This document shows, piece by piece, positions 52,892-61,563 of a DNA stretch of 64,000 nucleotides (position 1 is the stretch's first letter; every line of letters begins with the position of its first letter). This DNA is from Methanobacteriota archaeon (GTDB taxonomy: Archaea > Methanobacteriota > Methanobacteria > Methanobacteriales > Methanobacteriaceae): contig JAEZRD010000005.1 in NCBI GenBank assembly GCA_023440975.1, positions 1 through 64,000 on the forward strand, in the 5' to 3' direction. The notes below the pieces were generated by a model, which was not told where the DNA came from, ran no database searches, and saw only the letters and a list, made by a program, of their open reading frames with translations. The translations under genes were made by a program, and so were the position numbers.

Positions 52892-53899
52892 ATGTCAATT
52901 TATAATATGGATTTAAAACGGATTGTGCGTAAAATTGAATCTTTAAATGCTAAAACAATAGGGATTCAATTCCCTGAAGGATTAAAAACACAGGCTGTTT
53001 CAATTGCTAAACAAATAGAGGATGAAACAGGTGTTACAGTTTTAATATCTGGAGATCCATGTTTTGGTGCATGTGATGTTTCAGATAAGAAGATGATGGG
53101 CATGGTGGATTTAATTGTTCATTACGGTCACACTCCTTTACCTATTTCTTATAAAACACCAACTTTATTTATTGAAGCTTATGCAAATGTTAATGTAAAG
53201 AAATATTTGGAAGAAGCTCTTCAAATACTTAAACCTTATTCTAAAATAGCGTTAGCAACTACAACACAACAATTACATCTTCTTGATGAAATGAAAGATT
53301 TTTTAGAAGATAATGGAAAGGAAGTAGTTATTGGGTCTTCTAAAAGTACAAGAAGGGGGCAAGTATTGGGATGTAATTTTTCATCTATTAAAAATTTAGA
53401 TGCTGAAATATACTTATTTGTAGGTAGTGGTAATTTTCATCCTTTAGGAATTTATTTATTCACTAAGTCTCCTGTGTTAGCTATTGATCCTTATACTGGT
53501 AATATTAGGAATATGGAAGAATATGCAGATAGGATTCTTAGAATTCGTTTTGCTAGAATTGTTAAATCTAAGGATGTTAAAAAGTGGGGTATATTAGTAT
53601 CTTCTAAAGAAGGACAATATAGAATGAAGTTAGCTAAAGAAATAAAAAACATGCTAGAAGATGAGGGTATGGAAGCTAGTATTATAGTTCTTGATTATAT
53701 TAACCCTGATGTTTTATTACCTTATTTAAATTTAGAAGGTTTTGTTGTCACTGCGTGTCCTAGAATTGCAATTGATGATTCTCAAATGTATAAAAAACCA
53801 CTTATAACTCCTAAAGAACTTGAAATTGTGTTGAACAAAAGAAAGTGGGAAAATTATCAATTAGATGAAATACTATTTCACGAAAGATACAAATATTAA
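52892..53899 (+). CDS. dph2: Diphthamide synthase Dph2 (radical AdoMet-type)
   Basis: A 335-residue enzyme that transfers the 3-amino-3-carboxypropyl group from AdoMet to a histidine of elongation factor aEF2, the first step of diphthamide formation. Three cysteines binding the non-canonical 4Fe-4S cluster are visible in GDPCFGACD, GQVLGCNFSS and VTACPRIAIDD, one in each repeated domain. A TTG at 52880 is in frame but the ATG at 52892 gives the family-like N-terminus. It sits behind hpt and ahead of csl4 in the information-processing block. Confidence 0.94.
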   Translation: MSIYNMDLKRIVRKIESLNAKTIGIQFPEGLKTQAVSIAKQIEDETGVTVLISGDPCFGACDVSDKKMMGMVDLIVHYGHTPLPISYKTPTLFIEAYANVNVKKYLEEALQILKPYSKIALATTTQQLHLLDEMKDFLEDNGKEVVIGSSKSTRRGQVLGCNFSSIKNLDAEIYLFVGSGNFHPLGIYLFTKSPVLAIDPYTGNIRNMEEYADRILRIRFARIVKSKDVKKWGILVSSKEGQYRMKLAKEIKNMLEDEGMEASIIVLDYINPDVLLPYLNLEGFVVTACPRIAIDDSQMYKKPLITPKELEIVLNKRKWENYQLDEILFHERYKY

Positions 53900-54058
53900 A
53901 TAAAATTTTTTTATAATTAGACAAATTAATATATAAGATAAAAATTATAAATGATTATTTAGAAAATAATGAAGATGTATGTTAAATTTTTTTTATGAAA
54001 ATTAATTTTTTTAATCATGTAAAATTTATTCAATCCTTATTTTTTTAGAGGTGTATTA

Positions 54059-54628
54059 ATGAAAATAGAATCTGGAGATTTGGTCATGCCTGGTGACTTT
54101 TTAGCTGTTAGTGAACAATTTTTACCAGGTACTGGAGCATATGATGATGAGGGCTTTATTAAATCTGCGACATCTGGAAACGTTTCAATAAATTTGAAAA
54201 ATAAAGAAATTTCTGTGATTTCTAAGTCTGGAGGTCCTTTATTATTACAAAATGGTGATATAGTATATGGCCAAATAAGAGATCTTCGTGGTCAAAGAGC
54301 TTTAATTGATATTCAAGCTAAAAAAGATTGTGATCGTGAGTTTGCTTTACCTTATAGGGCTGCAATTCATATATCCCAAGTTAAACAAGGTTATTTGGAA
54401 AGATTAAATGAAGCTTTTAGAATTGGAGATATTATAGAAGCGAAAGTAGTTAAAGTCATGGGAGATAATGTGGATTTAAGCACAGTAGATGATGAATGTG
54501 GGGTAATTAAAGCAATGTGCTCACGTTGTAGAAATTATATGAAACCTTCAAAGAAAAAAAATGAACTTTACTGTGAAAGATGTAATAGAAAAGAAAAAAG
54601 AAAAGTATCTTCAAATTATGTTGGATAA
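54059..54628 (+). CDS. csl4: Exosome complex RNA-binding protein Csl4
   Basis: A 189-residue cap subunit of the archaeal RNA exosome that recruits RNA to the Rrp41/Rrp42 core. The N-terminal domain has GDLVMPGDFLAVSEQFLPG, the middle S1 fold has GDIVYGQIRDL and AAIHISQVK, and a C-terminal zinc ribbon has CSRCRNYM and CERCNRK. Order and length match archaeal Csl4. GAGGTGTATTA precedes the ATG. rpoL follows after 43 bases, a common archaeal pairing. Confidence 0.95.
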   Translation: MKIESGDLVMPGDFLAVSEQFLPGTGAYDDEGFIKSATSGNVSINLKNKEISVISKSGGPLLLQNGDIVYGQIRDLRGQRALIDIQAKKDCDREFALPYRAAIHISQVKQGYLERLNEAFRIGDIIEAKVVKVMGDNVDLSTVDDECGVIKAMCSRCRNYMKPSKKKNELYCERCNRKEKRKVSSNYVG

Positions 54629-54671
54629 TAAAGAAGATTTAAACTAATTTTTTTATTTATGGAATGATATT

Positions 54672-54944
54672 ATGGAAATTGAAATTGTAACTGATAAAAC
54701 TTTAGAACTTGAAATTATTATACATGGGGAAAATCACACTATTTGTAATGTATTGAGAAAATATCTTATGGAAGATGATGATGTAGAATATGCTGTTTAT
54801 GGAATAGATCATCCAATTGTGGGTGAACCTCATATGACTATTAAAACTAAGAGAACTAAAAGACCAAAAAATTCTCTTGCTAAAGCAGCTGAACACTTAA
54901 AAGATGAATCTGCTGATTTTAAAGCATTAGTTGAATCTATATAA
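54672..54944 (+). CDS. rpoL: DNA-directed RNA polymerase subunit L (Rpb11 homologue)
   Basis: A 90-residue subunit that dimerises with Rpo3/D to nucleate RNA polymerase assembly. HTICNVLRKYLMEDDDVEYAVYG and the DHPIVGEPHMTIKT segment match the alpha-like dimerisation motif of the family. Short but complete. GGAATGATATT precedes the start. It lies in the same orientation and close to csl4 and a NUDIX gene, probably co-transcribed. Confidence 0.95.
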   Translation: MEIEIVTDKTLELEIIIHGENHTICNVLRKYLMEDDDVEYAVYGIDHPIVGEPHMTIKTKRTKRPKNSLAKAAEHLKDESADFKALVESI

Positions 54945-54975
54945 ACCTTTTAATTGAAAAGAGTTATTTAGAAAA

Positions 54976-55389
54976 ATGTCATATCATAAAAAACCTTCAT
55001 TAACTGTAGATATTTTTATTTTTAATGATAAAAAAGAATTTATTTTAATTAAAAGAAAAAACAATCCTTATAAAGATTGTTGGGCATTTCCTGGAGGATT
55101 TGTTGATTATGGTGAAACTACAGAGGATGCCGCAGTTAGAGAAGCTAAGGAAGAAACAAGTATTGATGTAGATTTACAAAATCAATTTAAAGTATATTCA
55201 AATCCACTAAGAGATCCTAGAGGTCATACAATAACAGTTGTTTACTTAGCTAAAGGAAATATGAATGATATGAAAGCTGATGATGATGCTAAAGGAATTG
55301 AAATCTTTTCATATGAGGATTTGAAAGATATGAATTTAGCTTTTGATCATAAACAAATTTTAGAAGATATATTTAATTCATTGAATTAG
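54976..55389 (+). CDS. NUDIX hydrolase (ADP-ribose pyrophosphatase-like)
   Basis: A 137-residue NUDIX enzyme. The NUDIX box runs GGFVDYGETTEDAAVREAKE followed by ETSIDVD, and IFIFNDKKEFILIKRKNNP precedes it. HTITVVYLAKG in the C-terminal half and a DDAKGIEIFSYEDL stretch resemble archaeal ADP-ribose pyrophosphatases such as that of Methanocaldococcus. It would recycle ADP-ribose or related nucleoside diphosphates. It starts 31 bases after rpoL. This is the second NUDIX gene in the window and is not a close copy of the first. Confidence 0.88.
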   Translation: MSYHKKPSLTVDIFIFNDKKEFILIKRKNNPYKDCWAFPGGFVDYGETTEDAAVREAKEETSIDVDLQNQFKVYSNPLRDPRGHTITVVYLAKGNMNDMKADDDAKGIEIFSYEDLKDMNLAFDHKQILEDIFNSLN

Positions 55390-55548
55390 TCTTCTTTTTT
55401 AAAAATTTTACTTTTTTTATTAAATAAATTTATTAATTATTTATTTTTGGAATTTTTTTTCATTTTTTTTTACTAATTTTATACAAATTTCAATAAAATA
55501 AAAATTAAATTTAAATATTAGTACTTATAACAATTAACTATTATAAAT

Positions 55549-55573
55549 CAATATTTCAATTTTTAAAATATTG
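55549..55573 (+). promoter_or_regulatory. Hairpin in the leader of the TFS gene
   Basis: CAATATTT (55549-55556) and AAATATTG (55566-55573) are perfect arms around 9 bases, followed by GTTTTTT. A TATA-like GTACTTATAA lies about 25 bases upstream, so the hairpin would sit at the very start of the TFS transcript. It might instead be a terminator for the NUDIX gene. Confidence 0.35.
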
Positions 55574-55654
55574 GTTTTTTAAAAATTCATTTTTATAATT
55601 AATAATAACAATTAATAAAATTTAAAATTAGTAATTAATATTGGAGGTAAAGTA

Positions 55655-55972
55655 ATGGAATTTTGTCCCGAATGTGGAGCAATGATGCTTCCTGATGGCA
55701 ATGAACTTAAATGCCAAACTTGTGGTTATTCTAAAAAAATAAAAAAAGATGATACTAAAGAATATGAAGTATCTGAAAAAGTTAATTCTAAAGAGACTGT
55801 AGTAATGACTGATGCAGGTATTAATACTAGACCAACAACTAATGTAATATGTCCTAAATGTGGTCATGGAAAAGCAGAATGGTGGTTACAACAAACTCGT
55901 AGTGCTGATGAAGCTGAAACTAGATTCTTCAAATGTTTAAAATGTAGATACACTTGGAGAGAATACGATTAA
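55655..55972 (+). CDS. tfs: Transcription elongation factor TFS
   Basis: A 105-residue archaeal TFS that stimulates RNA cleavage by backtracked RNA polymerase. The N-terminal zinc ribbon is CPECGAMM with CQTCGY, and the C-terminal ribbon is CPKCGHGKAEWW with CLKCRYTWREYD. The acidic pair essential for cleavage appears in SADEAET. GGAGGTAAAGTA precedes the ATG. A gene for a membrane protein begins within its last codons, so the two are translationally coupled. Confidence 0.96.
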   Translation: MEFCPECGAMMLPDGNELKCQTCGYSKKIKKDDTKEYEVSEKVNSKETVVMTDAGINTRPTTNVICPKCGHGKAEWWLQQTRSADEAETRFFKCLKCRYTWREYD

Positions 55973-56751
55973 AATTAAAAAAGTTACAATCTAGGGATAT
56001 TATTAAAGAAAATAACGAAAAAAACTCGAAAGAAGGAGAAAATCTTCTAACTAAAGAGAATCTTGATAACATAGATACAGAATTACCTATTATTAAAAAA
56101 TCAAATGAATTATTAGATAAATCTTCTAATAGATCTTTTTTAATTACTATTGTTTGTATTATAATAGGAATTTTGTTTATAATTGTAGGATTATATCTAT
56201 TTGGAACAAGTTCTGATAAAGTTGTTGATAATGTTTTATCTGGTGAAACAGCTACTTCTTCTGTTTTTTTAATTATTATAGGTTTCATAATTATAGCTAT
56301 TTCCGGATTTATTTCTTTATCTTCTAAAACTTCAATGGGAAAAACTTTTGATGATATTAAAGATTTTGAAGATTCAAATTATGTGGGGCCTAAAACAGAA
56401 GATAACGGTGATGAAAGTAGTAATGAGAAGTCAAATACTCTTTCAGATATTGAATCTGTGATTAAATCTGATTTTACTAATTATAAGAATAATTTAAATT
56501 CTAAAAAGGGTAAAACAAATAAAAATATAAAGAAGAATTTTAAATCAGTTATAAATTCTGATAAACTTAAGAGTTCTGTAAATACTACTTTGGATTCTTT
56601 TAAGAATAAAGAAGATGATTCTGGTTCTGAAAAAGTTAAAGTTGATATTAAGGATAATAATGATGAAAAGTCACCTATTTCATTTGATGAAGCTTTAGAT
56701 TCTGTTAATAATTTAGTTAATGAATCTAAAGAAAATAATGAAAATAAATAA
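55954..56751 (+). CDS. Predicted two-span membrane protein, uncertain non-ATG start
   Basis: About 265 residues, overlapping the TFS stop by 19 bases if it starts at the TTG at 55954. No in-frame ATG occurs before the membrane segments, so the start must be TTG or another rare codon. Two clear transmembrane helices (about 62-83, ITIVCIIIGILFIIVGLYLF, and about 99-118) are followed by a long, lysine- and serine-rich, low-complexity tail with mixed charges. No known domain is recognised. Position between TFS and PCNA may be conserved in relatives. Function unknown; could anchor something to the membrane. Confidence 0.65.
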   Translation: MERIRLKLKKLQSRDIIKENNEKNSKEGENLLTKENLDNIDTELPIIKKSNELLDKSSNRSFLITIVCIIIGILFIIVGLYLFGTSSDKVVDNVLSGETATSSVFLIIIGFIIIAISGFISLSSKTSMGKTFDDIKDFEDSNYVGPKTEDNGDESSNEKSNTLSDIESVIKSDFTNYKNNLNSKKGKTNKNIKKNFKSVINSDKLKSSVNTTLDSFKNKEDDSGSEKVKVDIKDNNDEKSPISFDEALDSVNNLVNESKENNENK

Positions 56752-56912
56752 TTAATTTTATTTTATATTTTTTTTAATACTTTTTTATTATATAATTTAA
56801 AAATTTATATAAGATGAAAAACTAAAATTATAATATCATAATAATATAAATATAACTTATTATTAGCTAATTTTTTAATTAGTTTATTGAATTTTAATCA
56901 AGAGATGATTGA

Positions 56913-57647
56913 ATGTTTAAAGCTGAATTAAGTGATCCTAACATTTTAAAAACAAGTTTTGATGCTATTTCTTCTATTGTGGATGAAGTGCAAATACAAA
57001 CTGATAGTGAAGGTATTCGTTTAGATGCCTTAGATCGTAGTCATATCACATTTGTTCATTTAGAACTAAAAGCAAGTTTATTTGATGAATATGTTTGTGA
57101 TGAACCCGAAAAAATTAACATTGATACTGATGAATTAATGAAGGTATTAAAACGTTCTAAATCTGATGATCGTGTAATAATGTCTTTAGATGAAGGTAAT
57201 TTCATTATAACATTTGAAGGTGAAGCTAAAAGAACCTTTAAAATTAGATTAATTGATATGGAGTATGAAACTCCAACACCTCCAGAATTAGAACATCCAA
57301 CTAAGTTTGAGATTCCATTTGCACTTTTAAAAGATTCTATTCAAGATATGGATATATTTTCTGATAAAATCGCATTAATGGTTGATTCTGAAAAATTTAG
57401 AGCATCTGCTGAAGGAGAATTTGGTGATGCAAATATTGAATATTTACATGGTGAAAAAATAGAAACTGATGCTAAATCAATATTTTCATTAGAAAAAATA
57501 CGAGAAATGTTAAAAGCAGATAAATTTTCAGATATTGCAACTATTAAACTTGGAAATGATATGCCATTACATTTAAGTCTTAGAATGGTCTCAGAAGATG
57601 GAGAACTTAGTTTTTTACTTGCTCCTAGAATAGAAGCAGATGATTAA
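56913..57647 (+). CDS. pcn: DNA polymerase sliding clamp (PCNA)
   Basis: A 244-residue clamp that trimerises around DNA and tethers polymerase, ligase, FEN1 and RFC partners. Two PCNA folds are visible, with IRLDALDRSHITFVHLEL (about 31-48), the interdomain connector ETPTPPELEHP near 118, and the C-terminal LSFLLAPRIE which completes the partner-binding pocket. Length is typical. GAGATGATT precedes the start. The GINS gene is about 100 bases downstream, so replication factors are grouped. Confidence 0.96.
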   Translation: MFKAELSDPNILKTSFDAISSIVDEVQIQTDSEGIRLDALDRSHITFVHLELKASLFDEYVCDEPEKINIDTDELMKVLKRSKSDDRVIMSLDEGNFIITFEGEAKRTFKIRLIDMEYETPTPPELEHPTKFEIPFALLKDSIQDMDIFSDKIALMVDSEKFRASAEGEFGDANIEYLHGEKIETDAKSIFSLEKIREMLKADKFSDIATIKLGNDMPLHLSLRMVSEDGELSFLLAPRIEADD

Positions 57648-57748
57648 TTTTTTATAAAATCATTTTTTTCTATTTTTTTAACTTTTTTTTTATTTTAATT
57701 TTTATAAATATTTTTATTTTTTAAACAACTTAATTAGAGAGGATTATA

Positions 57749-58744
57749 GTGGAAGAATTTTTCCAAACTTTGCGCCAAATTCAGAAAAAAGAACGTAATA
57801 ATGGTTCTTTAGCTAGAGTAGGGGATAATTTTTATAAGAGAGTTAATTCTTATATTAATGAGTTAAAAGCTACTGTAGGTCCCGATCCATTTTCTGATAA
57901 ACAATATTTATTGAAAGATGCTCAAAGAATTGCAACTGAAATTTGTGAACGTAGGGAACATAAAATTACTGAAGCAGCATTAATAAATATTCATCGTTCT
58001 TATCATTTATTTAAGAAAGGAAAACCACAATTTGATCTTCTTGATACAACTCCTTTAAATCTTACAGAAGAGGAAGAAACATTATATTTTTCTTTAATTG
58101 ATAATTTTAAAACTCATAGGGGCAATATATCTTTAGATAAATTTAGTGAAGATTTAGAAAATAATGTTGATTCTCAAATTGATGAAGAAAATGGTTCTAA
58201 GAGTTCAGATAAAATTGAAAAAAAGGATAATTTATTTAATGAAGAAAAAAATGATTCATTAAATAGTGTGTCATCAAATAATGAGGATAAAGATAATATT
58301 GAAGATGATGAAGTTTTAAATGACTTAAACAAAATTAAAAAAGCTAAAGTAATCACTGATGAAAAATATGAACCTATTGAAAAACAAATTCAAGATAGTA
58401 AAGTAAAACATGTAAAAAATTTTGATTCTAAGAATAATAAAGTAAGTAGTGAATCAAATGCTCAAGATGAATCTGATTTGTCTGATATTTTAAATGATGT
58501 TGATAATCAATTTGTTGATTTTGATGAAGAAGAGGAGTATCCTCATTTTGTTAAAGATTCTTTTAGTGCTAATAATTCTTCTGAAAACGATACTGTTCTT
58601 ATTTTTAAAAATGTTGAACCTATAATTGGGGTTGATGAGAAAATTTATGGTCCTTTTTATCCTCAAGATGTAGTTGTTATGCCTAAAGATAATGCAGAAA
58701 TACTTATAAAATATAGAAAGGCTAGATTGGTTAAAATATCTTGA
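57749..58744 (+). CDS. GINS complex subunit (Gins51-like)
   Basis: A 331-residue DNA replication factor. The N-terminal A-domain (about 1-130) is helical with FYKRVNSYINELK and LLKDAQRIATEICERR. The C-terminal B-domain (about 272-331) carries LIFKNVEPIIG, YGPFYPQDVVVMP and ILIKYRKARLVKI. Domain order A then B is that of archaeal Gins51 (Sld5/Psf1-like). About 140 residues of acidic, lysine/serine/asparagine-rich, low-complexity linker separate them, much longer than usual (typical length near 190). The start codon is GTG at 57749 with AGAGGAT upstream. It assembles with MCM and Cdc45-like nuclease in the replicative helicase. Confidence 0.85.
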   Translation: MEEFFQTLRQIQKKERNNGSLARVGDNFYKRVNSYINELKATVGPDPFSDKQYLLKDAQRIATEICERREHKITEAALINIHRSYHLFKKGKPQFDLLDTTPLNLTEEEETLYFSLIDNFKTHRGNISLDKFSEDLENNVDSQIDEENGSKSSDKIEKKDNLFNEEKNDSLNSVSSNNEDKDNIEDDEVLNDLNKIKKAKVITDEKYEPIEKQIQDSKVKHVKNFDSKNNKVSSESNAQDESDLSDILNDVDNQFVDFDEEEEYPHFVKDSFSANNSSENDTVLIFKNVEPIIGVDEKIYGPFYPQDVVVMPKDNAEILIKYRKARLVKIS

Positions 58745-59142
58745 TTGTTGTTAAATTTTTAATTATACTATTTTTTGAATTTTTATATTTTATAAATCCA
58801 ATAAATTTAAATATAAAATAATTATATAAATATTGATGTATCTATTTTAATTTAATTTTTATTTATTAATAAATAATTGATATTAACTTAAAGTATAGTT
58901 AATCTTATATAAACACTTAATGTTGCTATTGGGAGATTGAATAGATTCCTATTTAGTTTTTAGGTGTAAATATTGGCAAATAAGAGATTTAATAGATTCT
59001 TATATTGTTTTGATTATAATTATTTTTAGTAGATATATATCATCGCTATTGGGAGATTGAATAGATTCCTTTATAGTATTTTGTAGAAAGAAAATAGATA
59101 GATAAAATCTGTTAAAAATCAGATTTATTTAAAGGTGAAAAG
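58745..59142. other. 398-base gap holding repeats and rpl44e control region
   Basis: No protein-coding frame is seen. The left half is plain AT-rich DNA after the GINS stop. A TATA box TTATATAAA lies at 58905-58913 and another, GATATATAT, at about 59032-59040. Three copies of a 26-base element follow these, described separately. A hairpin AAATCTG/CAGATTT (59105-59126) sits just before the ribosome site AAAGGTGA of rpl44e. Confidence 0.5.
58925..59070 (+). repeat. Triple 26-base direct repeat upstream of rpl44e
   Basis: The element begins GCTATTGGGAGATTGAATAG and ends ATTCCT. Copies at 58925-58950 and 59045-59070 are identical over 26 bases and exactly 120 bases apart. A degenerate copy at 58976-59001 matches 20 of 26 bases. 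TATA-like sequences precede copies one and three by about 10-15 bases, and each copy is followed by T-rich DNA. It is unlike CRISPR spacing (51 and 69 bases) and no cas genes are near. Confidence 0.7.
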
Positions 59143-59421
59143 ATGAAAATACCAAAAGAAAAAAGACGATATTGTCCAAATTGTAAAAAACATACTGTTC
59201 ATGAAGTTCACACTGCTAAAAAACGAAAAGCAAGCGAATTAAAATGGGGTCAAAGACAATTTAGAAGAGTTACCGCTGGTTACAGAGGTTATCCAAGACC
59301 ATTACCTGCAGGTAACAAACCGATTAAAAAATTAGATTTAAGATATAAATGTAAAGAATGTGGAAAATCCCATATCGGTACTTCTTTTAGAACTGGAAAA
59401 CCTGAATTCGTATCTAAATAA
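59143..59421 (+). CDS. rpl44e: 50S ribosomal protein L44e
   Basis: A 92-residue basic zinc-binding ribosomal protein near the E site of the large subunit. CPNCKKHTVHEVHTAKKRK at the N-terminus and KCKECGKSHIGTSFRTGKPE at the C-terminus give the two CxxC pairs. Length and motifs are typical. AAAGGTGA lies just before the ATG. It leads the rpl44e-rps27e pair, whose stop-to-start gap is nine bases. The leader contains a hairpin, and the triple repeat lies upstream. Confidence 0.97.
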   Translation: MKIPKEKRRYCPNCKKHTVHEVHTAKKRKASELKWGQRQFRRVTAGYRGYPRPLPAGNKPIKKLDLRYKCKECGKSHIGTSFRTGKPEFVSK

Positions 59422-59430
59422 GGTGATAAG

Positions 59431-59610
59431 ATGGCTAGTAAAGGTAGAGGAAACTTTTTAAAAGTTAAATGTTTAGATTGTGATAATGAACAAATAATCT
59501 TTGATCGTGCAGCTTCTGATGTTAAATGTATTATCTGTGGAAAAACCATTGTTAAATCTCGTGGTTCTAAAGCAAAAATCATTGCTCACATTGAAGAAGT
59601 TTTAAACTAA
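59431..59610 (+). CDS. rps27e: 30S ribosomal protein S27e
   Basis: A 59-residue zinc-ribbon protein of the small subunit, easily missed because of its size. The sequence runs GNFLKVKCLDCDNEQIIFDR, then VKCIICGKTIVKSRGSKAKI, giving the CxxC...CxxC zinc site. AGGTGATAAG precedes the ATG, and the gene begins nine bases after rpl44e. In archaea it is regularly followed, as here, by aIF2-alpha and Nop10. Probably co-transcribed with rpl44e. Confidence 0.96.
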   Translation: MASKGRGNFLKVKCLDCDNEQIIFDRAASDVKCIICGKTIVKSRGSKAKIIAHIEEVLN

Positions 59611-59762
59611 ATTTAATTGATAATTAGTTTATTCTTTTATTTTTAATCAAAAGATTAAACTATTTTATTTAGTTTTTTTTTAATTTTATATAAAATATAA
59701 ATAAAGATTTCATATTAAAAAAATAAATTTTTTATATAAATCTTAAAATTTCAGGTGTTCAA

Positions 59763-60545
59763 ATGGTAAGAAAAAGTCAAGAATGGCCACAAGAAGGAGA
59801 ACTTATTGTAGGAACTGTTTATAAAGTTCTCAATTATGGTGCATTCGCAAAACTCGAAGAATATTCTGGAAAAGAAGCTTTTATTCATATTTCTGAAGTT
59901 TCATCTGGTTGGGTTAAAAATATTCGAGATCATGTAAGAGAAAACCAAAAAATTGTTGCTCGAGTATTAAGAGTAAACCCACGTAAAGGGCATGTTGATG
60001 CATCTTTAAAAAGAATCAGAGAAGATCAAAGAACAAAAAAGATTCAACAATGGAAAATTGAACAAAAAGCAGAAAAATTCTTAGAGTTAGCAGCTAAATC
60101 CTTAGATAAAGATTTAAACACAGCTTATAAAGAAGTTGGTTATGAAATCATGGATATCTATGGGGATGTTTATGGTGCATTCGAAATTGCTGCTGATGAA
60201 GGTGTATCTTCACTTACTGAAGAAGGAATTGACGAAACATGGGCTAAAGCTATTACAGAAGTAGCTGAAAATAATATTACTCCTCCAGAAGTTCATATAA
60301 CTGGTTATGTGGATATAGAAAATTATGAACCTAACGGTGTTGAAATAATTAAAAAAGCTTTACAATCAGCACAAAGAATGAAAGATGTGGAAGTTCAATG
60401 TGTTGGTGCTCCACGTTATAGAATCACTGTTAAATCTACAGATTATATTTTAGCTGAAAAAACTCTTAAAAAAGCTGCTGATAAATGTCTTAAAATCATT
60501 GAAGATTCTAATGGTAAAGGCGAATTTTTACGTGAATTAGATTAA
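59763..60545 (+). CDS. eif2a: Translation initiation factor 2 subunit alpha
   Basis: A 260-residue aIF2-alpha that with beta and gamma delivers initiator tRNA to the ribosome. The N-terminal S1 domain has EGELIVGTVYKVLNYGAFAK and AFIHISEVSSGWVKNIRDHV, a helical middle follows, and the C-terminal alpha/beta domain contains GVEIIKKALQSAQ and VGAPRYRITVKSTDY. Length is typical. AGGTGTTCAA precedes the ATG. nop10 follows after 56 bases, the usual archaeal arrangement. Confidence 0.96.
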   Translation: MVRKSQEWPQEGELIVGTVYKVLNYGAFAKLEEYSGKEAFIHISEVSSGWVKNIRDHVRENQKIVARVLRVNPRKGHVDASLKRIREDQRTKKIQQWKIEQKAEKFLELAAKSLDKDLNTAYKEVGYEIMDIYGDVYGAFEIAADEGVSSLTEEGIDETWAKAITEVAENNITPPEVHITGYVDIENYEPNGVEIIKKALQSAQRMKDVEVQCVGAPRYRITVKSTDYILAEKTLKKAADKCLKIIEDSNGKGEFLRELD

Positions 60546-60601
60546 ATAAAATTATTTTTTTATTTATATCTTTTAACTCTTTTTTTAGTTAGTGATTTAA
60601 G

Positions 60602-60769
60602 ATGAAAATGAAAATGCGTAAATGTCCTTCATGTGATACTTACACTATCAAGGATGTTTGTCCTAATTGTGGTGGAGAATTAAAAGTAGTTTATCCGCCA
60701 AAATATTCAATTGAAGATAAATATGGGAAATATCGTCGGAAATTGAAAGAGGAAATGGTTAATAAATAA
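60602..60769 (+). CDS. nop10: H/ACA ribonucleoprotein protein Nop10
   Basis: A 55-residue protein that binds Cbf5 in H/ACA guide RNPs for rRNA pseudouridylation. It has a small zinc ribbon, CPSCDTYT with CPNCGG, then the conserved KVVYPPKYSIEDKYGKYRRK tail that contacts Cbf5. GTGATTTAAG precedes the ATG; MKMKMRK contains two later methionines, but the first is best spaced. It was found by reading the gap after eif2a because it is too short for usual gene calling. The PAC2 gene starts 23 bases later. Confidence 0.95.
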   Translation: MKMKMRKCPSCDTYTIKDVCPNCGGELKVVYPPKYSIEDKYGKYRRKLKEEMVNK

Positions 60770-60792
60770 CATTCCTTTGAAGGAGGAATAAT

Positions 60793-61563
60793 ATGAAAAA
60801 TACTCAAATTAATGTAATTGAAGAGGTTACTTTAGATAATCCTATTTTTATTGAAGCACTTCCTGGTATTGGTCATGTAGGTAAATTAGCTGCAGATCAT
60901 ATGATTGATGAGTTAGGTGCTACAAAATTTGCTGAAATTTACTCTCCTCATTTTCCTCCACAAGTATTTGTTGGAAAAGATGGAATAATTGAGTGTATGG
61001 TAAATGAACTTTATTATTTAAAATCTCAAGGTGAAGATGAAAGAGATTTTATTATATTAGTTGGTAATACTCAAGGATTATCTCCTGAAGGTCAATATGA
61101 GTTATGTGGTATAATTTTAGATTTTGTCGAAAGTTATGGAGTTAAACAATTATTTACTTTAGGAGGGTTAGCTACAGGCAGACCCGTTGAAGAAACTAAT
61201 GTTTTTGGTGCAGCTACAAATATTGAAAATATTGAACTTCTTAAAGAAGCGAATATTGAAATACGTTCTGCTGATGGTGGAATTGTAGGAGCATCAGGAT
61301 TATTATTAGGTTTAGGAAAGTTAAGAAAAATGTCTGGGGCTTGTTTAATGGGTGAAACTCCAGGTTACTTTATTGATGCTGAGGCTGCTGAGGCTATTCT
61401 AGAAAAATTAACTTCAATTTTAAAATTAACTATTAACACAGATAAACTAGAAGAAAGAGCTGAAGAGACTAGAAAATTATTATCTCAAGCTCAACAAATG
61501 GAACAAGATATGGTAAATAATTCTATGGGTCAATCTGATGATGATCTTAGATATATAGGATAA
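60793..61563 (+). CDS. PAC2-family proteasome assembly chaperone
   Basis: A 256-residue member of the PAC2/PbaB family, relatives of which help assemble the 20S proteasome in archaea and eukaryotes. The N-terminal FIEALPGIGHVGKLAADH, the FTLGGLATGRPVEE segment and SGACLMGETPGYFID match. The C-terminal part (about 205-256) is a charged helix likely forming a coiled coil. GGAGGAATA precedes the start. It directly follows nop10, an arrangement common in Methanobacteriales, suggesting co-expression with translation factors. Confidence 0.9.
   Translation: MKNTQINVIEEVTLDNPIFIEALPGIGHVGKLAADHMIDELGATKFAEIYSPHFPPQVFVGKDGIIECMVNELYYLKSQGEDERDFIILVGNTQGLSPEGQYELCGIILDFVESYGVKQLFTLGGLATGRPVEETNVFGAATNIENIELLKEANIEIRSADGGIVGASGLLLGLGKLRKMSGACLMGETPGYFIDAEAAEAILEKLTSILKLTINTDKLEERAEETRKLLSQAQQMEQDMVNNSMGQSDDDLRYIG

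Noticed and set aside
55929..56288. Minus-strand open frame across the TFS/membrane protein junction
   Set aside because: Antisense to two supported genes; its apparent hydrophobic stretches mirror the membrane spans on the other strand.
58925..59070. Possible CRISPR array
   Set aside because: Only three copies, one degenerate, with copy-to-copy distances of 51 and 69 bases and no cas genes nearby.
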